From NCBI GenBank assembly GCA_951813085.1, contig OX638348.1, positions 2,179,627-2,243,626 of the forward strand: DNA of 64,000 bases, given 5' to 3'. This DNA comes from an uncultured Opitutaceae bacterium (GTDB lineage: Bacteria > Verrucomicrobiota > Verrucomicrobiia > Opitutales > Opitutaceae). The notes under the pieces are model-generated. The model saw nothing but the letters and a program-made list of their open reading frames with translations. It ran no database searches and was not told the origin of the DNA. Below, piece by piece: positions 47,989 to 57,363 of the stretch; within the stretch, counting starts at the first letter, position 1; every line of letters starts with the position of its first letter. The translations under genes and the position numbers were made by a program.

Positions 47989-48414
47989 ATGTCTGACAAC
48001 AAGGAAAAATGGTTCACTGGGCAACGGGAACACGAAGGCTCCCCTCTCCATTTGCGTTTCCCCGAGAAGAGGGACTACAAGACTGCCCAGCCAAAGTTCC
48101 CTCTTCTCATATGGGCGACCCATCGCTTTAGCTTCGTAATGGAAAACGGCTTGCCGACCTCGGAGTACAATAGCGACCTGGCCGATTTGGACGAACGCAT
48201 TATAGAGTCCATTCCTTGCCCCGTGCTCGTCGAAACGTTCGGAGGAAATCGGACTTACTACGGATACGCCCCTTCGGATTTCGACGTGAAGTCCACCCAA
48301 GCAAGCATCAAGGACGCATTTCCAAGTGAGAATGTGACCTGGGAATCCAAGTCAGACCCACACTGGAAGCTCATAAAAAGCTATTCCCAGGAATTCGGTT
48401 TTTATAGCGAATAG
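47989..48414 (+). CDS. Hypothetical DUF695-like protein
   Basis: The 141-residue product (ATG at 47989) reads WFTGQREHEGSPLHLRFPEKRDY, then PLLIWATHRFSFVMENGLPTSEYNSDLADLDERIIE and VLVETFGGNRTYYGYAP, ending SDPHWKLIKSYSQEFGFYSE. The order of a hydrophobic core, LPT...DL.DLDE, a strand with GNRTYY and a late DPHW resembles DUF695, a small family of unknown function. There are no signal peptide or membrane segments, so it is probably cytoplasmic. It starts after a divergent sulfatase and precedes another sulfatase by 60 bp. Confidence 0.6.
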   Translation: MSDNKEKWFTGQREHEGSPLHLRFPEKRDYKTAQPKFPLLIWATHRFSFVMENGLPTSEYNSDLADLDERIIESIPCPVLVETFGGNRTYYGYAPSDFDVKSTQASIKDAFPSENVTWESKSDPHWKLIKSYSQEFGFYSE

Positions 48415-48474
48415 AGTTGTATACAAGGTGGCCCTACAACTAGCGTTCACCGAAACCGATACTAGTCGCAGCTA

Positions 48475-50049
48475 ATGAACCGCCTCTTCCATTTCAGTCG
48501 CGCACGAGCGCTCGCGCTCTGCTTAGTCGCAATCGCTTCAACTACCGCCCACTCGGAAACCATGGCAGATTCCCGCCCAAATATTGTATTTATTTTAGCC
48601 GATGACATGGGATGGAATGAGGTCGGCTTCAACGGAGGCGACCCCGAACATACCCCTCACATCGATCGACTGCGTCGCGAGGGTATGAGCCTGACTCAAT
48701 TCTACACCCACGCCGTGTGCGCTCCAACCCGGGCGGCGTTTCTAACGGGGCGCTACGCATTCAGAACCTGGAGCGACTGGCGATCCGAGGACTTTGGAAA
48801 ACCGAGCTATCTTAAAAAACTAGGCCTTACCCTCGCTACCAATGAGCAAGGAGAAGAAACACGTCGCATTCATGCATTGGATACAAAGGAACGTACTGTG
48901 GCAGAGGCTCTAAAGGAAGTCGGCTACGTAACGGGCCTAATCGGCAAGTGGCATTGCGGCGAATGGCTGCCCGAGCACCTTCCCATGGGCCAGGGATTCG
49001 ACCACCAATACGGCCACTACGCATGGGGAATCGACTACAACAACTACACGATTCCTCACAACGCTCCTGCCCGCTACGCTGTATACGATTGGCATCGAGA
49101 TCAGGAGCCGTTGTTCGAGCAAGGTTATGCCACCGACTTGATTGCCAATGAAACCGTGAGGTTGATCGCGCAGCAACGCAAGAACGCCGGCAATAGGCGC
49201 AAGCCACCGCCCTTCTTCTTCTACGTCCCTTTCAACGCCATTCACGGTCCCCTTGAGGAAATACCGCGCTACACCGATCGCTACGAAAAACGGTACGCGG
49301 CCCTCAAATGCCTCGATGACGCAGTGGGACGCATCGTAGGCGCCGTCGATCAATACGGCTACCGCGAAAGCACGTTGGTCATTTTCGCCAATGACAACGG
49401 CGGACTGCGCGACGAAATGAACGCGCCCTACCGAGGGACCAAGAATACCAACTACGAAGGCGGTGTCCGCGTTCCCTGCGTTCTGCGATGGCCCGGCAAA
49501 ATCGAGCCAGGAAGTTCCAGCGATGCCCTCATGCACATCGTCGATTTCTACAGCACTTTCATCGCTCTGGGCGGAGCCAATGCGAAGCAGAAGCGACAAG
49601 CGGATGGCATTGACATGACAAAAACGATATTCGCCAACGGACCCGCGCTCCGCAGCGAGATCGTTTACGAGGTTTCAGGTAGCGTACGCTTTCCCGCCAT
49701 CCGCCTGGGCGACTACAAGCTCATCGGCGAGGAGCTCTACAATGTCGTGTTGGACCCAAGCGAAACAACGGACATCGCCGCCAAGAACCCCGCGATCGTG
49801 AAGCGCCTGAGCGAACGTGTCGCGGAGGTCGGCACGCAACGTCCACCCTTGCCCGATGTGTCCCAGCTTATGTCGCCCGCGCTCCCTTGGGTCTACGGGC
49901 AATTGGAGAACGCTACCGCGCCCGAATGGGTGAAAGCGGAGGTTCGCAAGGTTCGCGAAACCCAACCCAAGGAATGGGCGGCGGGAACCACTCCCTGGCC
50001 GCAAGCCCCCGTCGACGGAAAAATCATCTATACAGGAGACGGTCGGTAG
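48475..50049 (+). CDS. Secreted arylsulfatase
   Basis: The 524-residue protein has a signal peptide (1-28), then RPNIVFILADDMGWNEVGFNGG and the FGly motif C82-A-P-T-R followed by AAFLTGRYAF. TGLIGKWHCGEWLPEHLPMGQGFDHQYG and FANDNGGLRDEMNAPYRGTKNTNYEGG supply the conserved Lys, His and second metal site. The ordering is typical of arylsulfatase A/B-type enzymes. The substrate is unknown. It sits between the DUF695-like gene and a convergent quinoprotein dehydrogenase, 7 bp away at the 3' end. Confidence 0.92.
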   Translation: MNRLFHFSRARALALCLVAIASTTAHSETMADSRPNIVFILADDMGWNEVGFNGGDPEHTPHIDRLRREGMSLTQFYTHAVCAPTRAAFLTGRYAFRTWSDWRSEDFGKPSYLKKLGLTLATNEQGEETRRIHALDTKERTVAEALKEVGYVTGLIGKWHCGEWLPEHLPMGQGFDHQYGHYAWGIDYNNYTIPHNAPARYAVYDWHRDQEPLFEQGYATDLIANETVRLIAQQRKNAGNRRKPPPFFFYVPFNAIHGPLEEIPRYTDRYEKRYAALKCLDDAVGRIVGAVDQYGYRESTLVIFANDNGGLRDEMNAPYRGTKNTNYEGGVRVPCVLRWPGKIEPGSSSDALMHIVDFYSTFIALGGANAKQKRQADGIDMTKTIFANGPALRSEIVYEVSGSVRFPAIRLGDYKLIGEELYNVVLDPSETTDIAAKNPAIVKRLSERVAEVGTQRPPLPDVSQLMSPALPWVYGQLENATAPEWVKAEVRKVRETQPKEWAAGTTPWPQAPVDGKIIYTGDGR

Positions 50050-50056
50050 CTCCAGC

Positions 50057-52258
50057 TTACTCGGGCAACGCGAAGGCGACGTATGTATCCCCCGGCTCGG
50101 TACCCATCTTTCCCCCGCCGCAGGCGATCACGACGAATTGCCGCCCATCGACTTCATAGACCGCAGGGGTAGCATAACCGCCAGCGGGTAGCGCGTGTTG
50201 CCATACTTCTTCACCCGTCTCTTTGTCGAAGGCTCGAATCTGCTCATCCTTGGTCGCTGCGATAAAGATCAGTCCTCCGCTCGTGGCTACCGGTCCTCCA
50301 TAATTCTCTGTACCGGTTTTATCAATACCACGCTCAGTGAGTTCTTCAAACTCTCCAAGCGGCACTTTCCAAAGAATCTCCCCAGCGTTCAAGTCGATGG
50401 CGTTCAAGGTGCCCCATGGTGGTTTAACTGCGGGGTAGCCCTCTTGATCGAAAAAGCGGTTGTAGCCGGTGTGGTTGTAGGGAAGCAATGCTTCTTTTCC
50501 CGCTAACCCCAATGCTTCTGGATCCACTTCTCGATCCTCACCGAGCAGAAACGAGACGACCGCGTCCAATCGATTGGCGCCTAACTGCCGAAATGAGGGC
50601 ATGAAGCCTTTTCCATCTCGCAGCATGGCTACGATTTCCTCACGTTTCAATTTGTCGCCCACTCCTTGCAAATTTGGGAAGGTACCTGTCGGATCTCCCT
50701 GCCGATCCGGTCCATGGCAAAAAGCGCAGCGCCCCTTGTAAATCTCGGCTCCGATTGCAGCGATGCTCGTGATCCCCTCAGAAGCGATATCTACCGATTG
50801 CGTTTCCACCATCGTCAATATCCATGGCATCTCGCTTGAATTCACATATAGGATACCCGTATCGGGATCAGCTGAAGCCCCTCCCCACTCGCCGCCACCA
50901 TCAAAGCCCGGGAAAATTATGGTCCCTTCCTCGCTGGGTGGCACGTAGGGTCCATCCGAACGCACGTTCGCCAATATCCCTTTAACGTATCGATTCGATT
51001 CCTCGCTGATATCCGTGACGTCTTCCATATCGAAGCGTTGCCGCGCGAATGGGGCCGGTCGAACGGGGACGGGTTGCGTCGGCCAGGCGACCTCGCCATC
51101 GAGGTCTGATTGAGGGAAGGGCTTTTCTTCAATCGGGTGCAGTGGCTCGCCCGTATCGCGATCGAGCACGAAAACGAAACCGGACTTGGTAATCTGAGCG
51201 ACTGCATCGCGCTGCTTGCCATCGATTGTTACCGTAATCAAATTCGGAGGGGCGGGCAGGTCCCGATCCCAAATATCGTGGTGAACGGTCTGGTAATGCC
51301 ATCTGCGTTCTCCCGTGCGCGCATCCAAAGCGATGATACAATTCGCAAACAGGTTTGCCCCTAGTCGATTGCCCCCATAGAAATCGAACGACGCAGAGCC
51401 CGTTGGGACGAAAATCATTCCGCGTTCAGAGTCGACGCTAATGCCTGCCCAGGCATTGGCTCCTCCCGCGGTCTCGTAGGCTCCCTCTGGCCAAGTTTCG
51501 ATACCGAATTCTCCCGGTTGAGGAATCGTGTGAAAGGTCCATTCCACCTCTCCCGTTCTCACGTTATAGGCGCGCACGTGCCCTGGCGCCGCGTCTTCCC
51601 GTTCCGAAACACGCGTACAAACAATGAGCAAGTCTTCGAATATCGCGCCAGGCGTGCGGGAATCAACATGCAGATTTTGAGCTCGATCCCCCAACCCCAA
51701 TCGCAACGAAGCGCGACCCTTTTCCCCAAACGACTCGATCAATTCGCCCGATTCCGCATCGATGCAAAACAGCCAGCTATCGAGCGTCGTAAAAATGCGT
51801 CGATCGTCACCCTCTTCCCAAACGGATACGCCCCTGTTAGCTCCCAGTCCGTAGTTTATCCCTAGCTCGTCAAGCGTCTGCTTCGGATCGAACTCCCAAA
51901 TGAGAGCGCCTGTCGCAGCGTCCAGAGCGATCACCTTTAGCATAGGCGAAGTTGCATATAAAATACCGTCACGGACTATAGGATTGCATTGCATTTGCGA
52001 GCGACCGTCCGCTTCGATGTCGCCCGTCGAATGCGTCCACGCAACTGCTAGAGCGGACACGTTCTCGAGCGTTATTTGAGCAGAATGCGAATATTGATTC
52101 CGTCCGCCATCTCCCTGATACGTTGGCCAATCCAGTCCTGGCTCAGTCCCTGAGTTCCGCTGACCACACCCAATCAAAATTAACGCTGGAAAGACGATTG
52201 CGAAGACTCGCAAGAAATTCGCAATTGCAGAGGGGTAAAAACTAAATCGTCGGCACAC
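50057..52258 (-). CDS. PQQ-dependent dehydrogenase with fused cytochrome c
   Basis: The 733-residue protein starts with a GTG and a lipoprotein-type signal peptide (LILIGCGQ, Cys31). Eight-bladed quinoprotein motifs follow: TYQGDGGRNQYS, ALDAATGALIWEFDPK, VHHDIWDRDLPAPPNL, GAVGGANAWAG-like and GEWGGASADPDTGILYVN. A cytochrome c domain is inserted at about 503-575, with C511-AFC-H515 and a likely Met553 ligand. It probably oxidises a sugar or alcohol in the periplasm and passes electrons to the haem. No PQQ biosynthesis genes are visible here. It is convergent with the arylsulfatase. Confidence 0.9.
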   Translation of the reverse strand: MCRRFSFYPSAIANFLRVFAIVFPALILIGCGQRNSGTEPGLDWPTYQGDGGRNQYSHSAQITLENVSALAVAWTHSTGDIEADGRSQMQCNPIVRDGILYATSPMLKVIALDAATGALIWEFDPKQTLDELGINYGLGANRGVSVWEEGDDRRIFTTLDSWLFCIDAESGELIESFGEKGRASLRLGLGDRAQNLHVDSRTPGAIFEDLLIVCTRVSEREDAAPGHVRAYNVRTGEVEWTFHTIPQPGEFGIETWPEGAYETAGGANAWAGISVDSERGMIFVPTGSASFDFYGGNRLGANLFANCIIALDARTGERRWHYQTVHHDIWDRDLPAPPNLITVTIDGKQRDAVAQITKSGFVFVLDRDTGEPLHPIEEKPFPQSDLDGEVAWPTQPVPVRPAPFARQRFDMEDVTDISEESNRYVKGILANVRSDGPYVPPSEEGTIIFPGFDGGGEWGGASADPDTGILYVNSSEMPWILTMVETQSVDIASEGITSIAAIGAEIYKGRCAFCHGPDRQGDPTGTFPNLQGVGDKLKREEIVAMLRDGKGFMPSFRQLGANRLDAVVSFLLGEDREVDPEALGLAGKEALLPYNHTGYNRFFDQEGYPAVKPPWGTLNAIDLNAGEILWKVPLGEFEELTERGIDKTGTENYGGPVATSGGLIFIAATKDEQIRAFDKETGEEVWQHALPAGGYATPAVYEVDGRQFVVIACGGGKMGTEPGDTYVAFALPE

Positions 52259-52351
52259 AGACGCACGCTGGATACTCCCTTGGGAAAAATCAACTCTTCA
52301 AACCCTTCTATTCAACGAACCCTAGTCAGTCATCGGAGAGGCCCATGCCAG

Positions 52352-53608
52352 CTAGATCGCCGCAGTCCAAGTGAATTGGTTACCTCCTGCGCCACGACCT
52401 TCCATAGGATCGAAATACTCGAAGAATCCGTATTTCCGAATCACAGCTCGCGTGTCCAATCGGATCCTCTCCGATTCCCGCTCAAACCCGTATTCAGCTA
52501 GTCCGCGAGCTACGATGTAGTTGACGATGGCCCATATCGGTCCTCGCCAATAGCGCTTCGAATCGAACTTTCGATGTTCCGGATCGAAACTGGGGAGACT
52601 GTACCTGGCTGAGTTTAGAATGCGACGAAGCGTGCGCTGCAACTTCGCGTCACGTCGAGGGATCGAAATTCCCGCATAATACGACAGGAAGGCGACGCTG
52701 GATACGCCATCCGCATGCTCATCAGTACGCATGTCTCGCGCAGCGTACGCTCCCTGAGATTCGCTCCATAAGTAGTCCGCCGCCTCTTCCGCATGATAAA
52801 GCCAGGTATCGATTTCTTTCTCGGAGTCTTGGGCATCGATCGCTTTAGCTAATTCCTTCAAATCCCGGTCCGCCCGCATCAAGATAAAGGATACGCCAGG
52901 ATCCGCGACTGCAAAGGGTCCTTCCCGTGTGATATGAGCATGGTCCCAGCCGGTTTCGCGACCGTACTCAACTAGCTTGAGGTAGCGATCGTATTCCTCG
53001 TCCGTAGGGCGCATGGACGGATCAACATGCCCCGTGTCGCGCCTCATATAGGGCGTCACTCCGTAAGGGTCCACATTGGCCAAGGCCTCATCCCAATCAG
53101 GAGAGTTGTCGCGACCCGACTCCCAAGGATGCGTCACCGCGATCGCAGATCCACCGCTAATGACGCGCATCGCGTGAAACCATCTGTGCCAGGCCATAAG
53201 AAGCTTGGGAAAGACCTTCTGCAAACGGGGCAGTCCCACCTCCCGGTCCTTTTCATAAAGATCCCTTACAACCGTAGCGGCGACCAGCGGCTGCGAGCAG
53301 CCGGAGGTCGGGGGATTCTGGCCTGAGCTCCAAATAGAAGGACCGGGGAAATAGCTCGGATCGTCGCTTCGAAAAACGATGTGCGCCGCCATCCCGTTCT
53401 TCCACTGTCCCTGGAAGAGGGTCTCGACCTCGGTCCAAGCGCGATCAAGATCGAATTCGGAAAATCCAAGGGCCACGAACATGCTATCCCAATTCCATTG
53501 ATAAGGATACAATCCGCGGGTAGGCAATGTGTAGTCGCCCCACTCGTTCTCGCGCAGGATCGAGATCGCGCGTCGATCGAGTTCAGTATCGGTAGAGGGT
53601 TTGTCCAA
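52352..53608 (-). CDS. mgH: GH63 hydrolase, probable mannosylglycerate hydrolase
   Basis: The 418-residue product has an (alpha/alpha)6 GH63 pattern: LYPYQWNWDSMFVALGF, an SIWSSGQNPPTSGCSQPL segment, WESGRDNSPDW with Asp167 (likely acid), YWRGPIWAIVNYIVA and a C-terminal GFFEYFDPMEGRGAGGNQFTWTAA with Glu397. Length and motifs fit mannosylglycerate or glucosylglycerate hydrolases. Its divergent neighbours are mpgS and mpgP, which make mannosylglycerate, so this enzyme would recycle that solute to mannose and glycerate. The start is probably TTG at 53608; no ATG is close upstream, and the open frame extends to about 53700. Confidence 0.85.
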   Translation of the reverse strand: MDKPSTDTELDRRAISILRENEWGDYTLPTRGLYPYQWNWDSMFVALGFSEFDLDRAWTEVETLFQGQWKNGMAAHIVFRSDDPSYFPGPSIWSSGQNPPTSGCSQPLVAATVVRDLYEKDREVGLPRLQKVFPKLLMAWHRWFHAMRVISGGSAIAVTHPWESGRDNSPDWDEALANVDPYGVTPYMRRDTGHVDPSMRPTDEEYDRYLKLVEYGRETGWDHAHITREGPFAVADPGVSFILMRADRDLKELAKAIDAQDSEKEIDTWLYHAEEAADYLWSESQGAYAARDMRTDEHADGVSSVAFLSYYAGISIPRRDAKLQRTLRRILNSARYSLPSFDPEHRKFDSKRYWRGPIWAIVNYIVARGLAEYGFERESERIRLDTRAVIRKYGFFEYFDPMEGRGAGGNQFTWTAAI

Positions 53609-53796
53609 GTCTTGCAGGGCTATCGATTTGATTGTCTCGATTCCAAGGGCGCCGGATTCCGTTGAATCCCCAAGGTCGAACGCCTCGAATCACCGAACTA
53701 TTAGCACGTCCCGCGCCGAATTGCGCAGGAATCTTCAATACGTTGGCGCCTCGTATGCTAGAAGCTATTTAGCGCTCAAAAAAGAACATAAACCCT

Positions 53797-54984
53797 ATGA
53801 GAATAGAAATACCAAGAGAGTGCGAACGCATCGGATCCCTGCAAATCTATGGCCTTCAGAAGGTTTACGAACTAGATGCGGGGGAAGGGATGCATGGTCA
53901 GGACACCGTGATTGAACGGATTCCTTCGGAGGTTCTCTACGACCGAATGCGGGAAATGGCGATCGTCGTGCCGATCAAAAACGAGCGCTTGAAACTGATC
54001 GAAGGCGTTCTTGTAGGGATTCCGAGTCCCTGCCAAGCGATCGTGGTCTCCAACAGCCCGCGGGGACCCGTCGATCGCTTCAATTTGGAAAAGGAAGCCC
54101 TGGAGAACTACGGAAAATTCACGGGTAAGAAGATCATGGTGGTCCACCAGAAGGATCCGGGCCTGGCAAAGGCATTCGTGGACGCAGGATACACCGAATT
54201 GATCGACGAGCAAGGCTTGGTGCGATCAGGCAAGGCGGAAGGCATGATTGTCGGTACGCTCATGGCCAAATGGCTGGGGAAGAAATACCTGGGATTCGTG
54301 GATAGCGACAATTACTTCCCAGGAGCAGTATTGGAGTACGTCTATGAATACGCGGCAGGGTTCGCCATGAACGGCGATACGAATACGTTCGTTCGCATAT
54401 CGTGGCATTCAAAGCCTAAGATCATGGAAAGCAGTCTGTTTTTCGCTAAGTGGGGGCGTAGCTCAGTGAATTCGAATATGATGCTGAACAGATTGCTAAC
54501 CCATTTCAGCGGGTTCGAGACCGAGATCGTCAAAACCGGGAATGCCGGTGAGCATGCGCTCAGTGTCGATTTGGCCCTGAAGCTTGAATACGCTGCCGGC
54601 TATGCAGTCGAAACGCATCACTTCATCAACCTCCTCGAAAAATATGGCGGCATCCTCGAATCTGAAAAACCCGAAGAGCTGAGCGAGAAGATCACAATCT
54701 GCCAACTTGAGTCCCGCAACCCGCACATGCACGAATCGAAAGGGGTTGACCACGTAGAGGATATGATAGATGCGTCTTTGTCCGTCATATACCACTCGCC
54801 ACTCTGTCCGGAGTTGCTGAAGCGCGAGATCATGGAAAACGTGCGTTCTCGACGCGGAGAGGAAAGCACGGAGGAGATTGCTCCCGTTCGGATGTATCCA
54901 TCGCTTTCCAATCTCGATCTGGATACCTTCTTAGCTGGATGCGACGACGCTCTCCGCTTTCACGCCACCACGGTACGCGCCTAG
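53797..54984 (+). CDS. mpgS: Mannosyl-3-phosphoglycerate synthase (GT55)
   Basis: The 395-residue protein begins MRIEIPRECERIGSLQIYGLQKV and contains AIVVPIKNERLKLIEGVLVGIPSPCQAIVVSNS (GT-A nucleotide-binding half) and LGFVDSDNYFPGAV with a D169-x-D171 pair. AGEHALSVDLALKLEYAAGYAVETHHFINLLE follows. These are hallmarks of MpgS, which transfers mannose from GDP-mannose to 3-phosphoglycerate. The following gene encodes the matching phosphatase, so the two-step route to mannosylglycerate is complete. The 188-bp divergent spacer to mgH (53609-53796) probably contains shared regulatory sites. Confidence 0.94.
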   Translation: MRIEIPRECERIGSLQIYGLQKVYELDAGEGMHGQDTVIERIPSEVLYDRMREMAIVVPIKNERLKLIEGVLVGIPSPCQAIVVSNSPRGPVDRFNLEKEALENYGKFTGKKIMVVHQKDPGLAKAFVDAGYTELIDEQGLVRSGKAEGMIVGTLMAKWLGKKYLGFVDSDNYFPGAVLEYVYEYAAGFAMNGDTNTFVRISWHSKPKIMESSLFFAKWGRSSVNSNMMLNRLLTHFSGFETEIVKTGNAGEHALSVDLALKLEYAAGYAVETHHFINLLEKYGGILESEKPEELSEKITICQLESRNPHMHESKGVDHVEDMIDASLSVIYHSPLCPELLKREIMENVRSRRGEESTEEIAPVRMYPSLSNLDLDTFLAGCDDALRFHATTVRA

Positions 54985-55001
54985 ATCATCGCGGGAATCG
55001 A

Positions 55002-55832
55002 ATGCTCAACAAGGGAAACGCTCTTATTTTCACTGACCTCGATGGAACGCTCATCGACTTCGAAACGTATTCGTTCGAAACCACTGCTCCCCTCGCTCGC
55101 CAATTGCTGAATGAGGGATCTATCCTAGCGTTCTGCTCGTCCAAGACCTACTTGGAACAAATGGCCCTGATGAATGACATGGGGATATCGGCCCCAGGAA
55201 TCGTTGAGAATGGGTGCGGCCTCTTTCTGCCCCCAGAATTCGATCTACAATGGGATTCATCGGCAAAAGAATTTCCGGATGGAGGTCGTCTAATAGCAAT
55301 GGGCGTATCTGCCGATCAAATACGCTGCGAGATTTCGCTGGTATCGAATACTATGGGAATCGATTTCCTCCCATACTCAGAAATGAATGTAGCGGAAATT
55401 TGCGAAATCACCGGCCTAGACGAGTGGGCAGCGCGGCGCGCCCAAATGCGCGACTTCAGCGAAACCCTAACTGCTTCGCTTCCCGAGTCGATCTGGGAAG
55501 AACTCGATGCGCGCCTCGAAATAGTGGGGCTGCAGTGCCTATCAGGCGGACGTTTCCACGCAGTGAGCTCACGGGACTGCAATAAGGGGACCGCCCTCAG
55601 GATATTGGCAAATGCGATCCGGGAAACGCGACCTGACATTGAAATTACCTTGGGTATCGGCGATAGCGCCAATGATCGCGATATGCTCGAAGCGACCGAC
55701 CGGGCTTACCTGGTGCAGCAACCTGATGGCAATTGGAACACGATGAACATTGAGGGCCTCAATCGCATCCCCAAAGTAGGCCCCGAAGGCTGGGTGCAAG
55801 CCGTCACGGAAGCCCTTGCTATAGTGGCCTGA
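55002..55832 (+). CDS. mpgP: Mannosyl-3-phosphoglycerate phosphatase (HAD family)
   Basis: From the ATG at 55002 the protein is 276 residues and opens ALIFTDLDGTLIDFETYS, the HAD motif I with Asp12 and Asp14. SSKT (motif II), a C2-type cap, NKGTALRIL (motif III Lys) and GIGDSANDRDML (motif IV) follow, the pattern of the HAD-IIB MPGP group. It dephosphorylates mannosyl-3-phosphoglycerate to mannosylglycerate. It starts 17 bp after the mpgS stop, so they are probably cotranscribed. An upstream in-frame start (54939) would overlap mpgS and is less likely. Confidence 0.93.
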   Translation: MLNKGNALIFTDLDGTLIDFETYSFETTAPLARQLLNEGSILAFCSSKTYLEQMALMNDMGISAPGIVENGCGLFLPPEFDLQWDSSAKEFPDGGRLIAMGVSADQIRCEISLVSNTMGIDFLPYSEMNVAEICEITGLDEWAARRAQMRDFSETLTASLPESIWEELDARLEIVGLQCLSGGRFHAVSSRDCNKGTALRILANAIRETRPDIEITLGIGDSANDRDMLEATDRAYLVQQPDGNWNTMNIEGLNRIPKVGPEGWVQAVTEALAIVA

Positions 55833-56003
55833 TATCCCTGTGCCCGTTAGCGGCCATCCGTTTTCTCAATACCCGAATCGAATTCCCTTTCCACGCACGC
55901 TCAGCGGGAATCCAGCCTCGAGCTATTGGGACGTTGTCTCTAGCAACCCGGCGCATGCGAGTTTTCTCGCGATTCGTCTATAGCGCGTTAGCTCATCTAT
56001 ATC

Positions 56004-57346
56004 ATGCCCACACAACCCTTCGATACCATCGTCATCGGCTCAGGCACGTCCGCCTACTATTGTATTACCGCGCTCGCCAAAGCCGGACAAAGCGTGGCCG
56101 TCGTCGACGAACGTCCCTACGGGGGCACCTGCGCCCTACGGGGTTGCCAACCCAAGAAGTACCTCGTCGCCAACGCGGAAGCCCGGGCGATGGCCCATCA
56201 TCTCGAAGGCTCGGGTCTCAGCGCCGCGCCGCAAACGAACTGGGAAGCCCTCCATTCCTTGAAGAATGCTTTTCTCGACGGGATTCCAGAAGGCGAAGTC
56301 GAGGAATTCGAAAAGCTAGGCGTCCAAAATTTCTTTGGACGCGCTACTCTGAGCGGTCCAAACACAGTGACGTCAATGGCGATACTCTTGAAGCCAAGAA
56401 CATAGTACTGGCAACCGGAGCCTCTCCCCGAATTACCGACATCCCAGGTTCCGAGAGCGTCAGAGACAGCGAACACTTCCTGAACCTGCCATCGCTCCCG
56501 AAACGAATCATCTTCATTGGGGGTGGATACATTTCATTCGAGTTCGCTAACGTGGCCGCTCAAGCCGGATCGGACGTCACCATACTTCATCGTTCCCGCC
56601 GTCCCTTAAAGGCCTTTGATCAAGACATCGTAAACGTCATACTGGAAGCGTCCCAAGCGAGCGGGATCAAGGTCGTTCTTGACGAATCACCCACCCGAAT
56701 CGACACAGATGGAAATAGCTTTCGCGTATCCGGATCTTCAGAAACGGTATACGACACGGACCTGGTTATCGAAGCCACCGATAGGATACCCAACCTGTCT
56801 GTCCTGGAAGGCGACCAAGGAAACGTGGAGCATTCTAACCGCGGTATCGCTGTCAACACGTTCCTGCAAAGTGAATCCAATCCTAGCGTCTATGCCATTG
56901 GCGATTGCGCAGCCACCCCCTACCAGCTTGCGACCGTTGCTGACGAAGAAGGAAAGGTTGCGGCGACCAACATTCTTGAAGGCAACACGCGCAAACCGGA
57001 TTTGGACGTTGTTCCCACGGCTGTATTCACAATTCCTAACATGGCCGCCGTTGGATTGACCGAAGCTTAGGCAACCGAACAAGGTATCGACTTTCGAGTC
57101 AATACAGGGACAACAACTGGTTGGCCGTCCTCTAAGCGCATTGGAGAAAAGCAATCCGCATACAAGGTCCTTATTCACAAAGAAGACAATACTATCATTG
57201 GCGCTCATATGGCCCGCCACAATGCATCCGAAGTGATCAATGTATTCGCCCTCGCCATGAAGCATGGGATAAAAGCCACCGCCCTAGCGGAGTTTCCCTG
57301 GGCGTACCCCACCTATACATCGGACTTGAAGTACATGGTTAAGTAA
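56004..57346 (+). pseudogene. Pyridine nucleotide-disulfide oxidoreductase, disrupted by a frameshift and an amber codon
   Basis: The first frame, from 56004, has FDTIVIGSGTSAYYCITALAKAG and the redox motif GGTCALRGCQPKK (C-x4-C disulfide). It stops at 56405 in a wrong frame. The other frame resumes near 56369 with DVNGDTLEAKNIVLATGASPR, then IIFIGGGYISFEFANVAAQAG and VYAIGDCA, reaching an in-frame TAG at 57068-57070. The same frame continues ATEQGIDFRVNTG and ends with the dimerisation half LAEFPWAYPTYTSDLKYMVK at 57344. A one-base deletion and one C-to-T-type change would be needed, so this looks like real decay of a dihydrolipoyl dehydrogenase or glutathione-reductase-like enzyme. Confidence 0.85.
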
Positions 57347-57363
57347 GGCATCCTCCATTTCCT

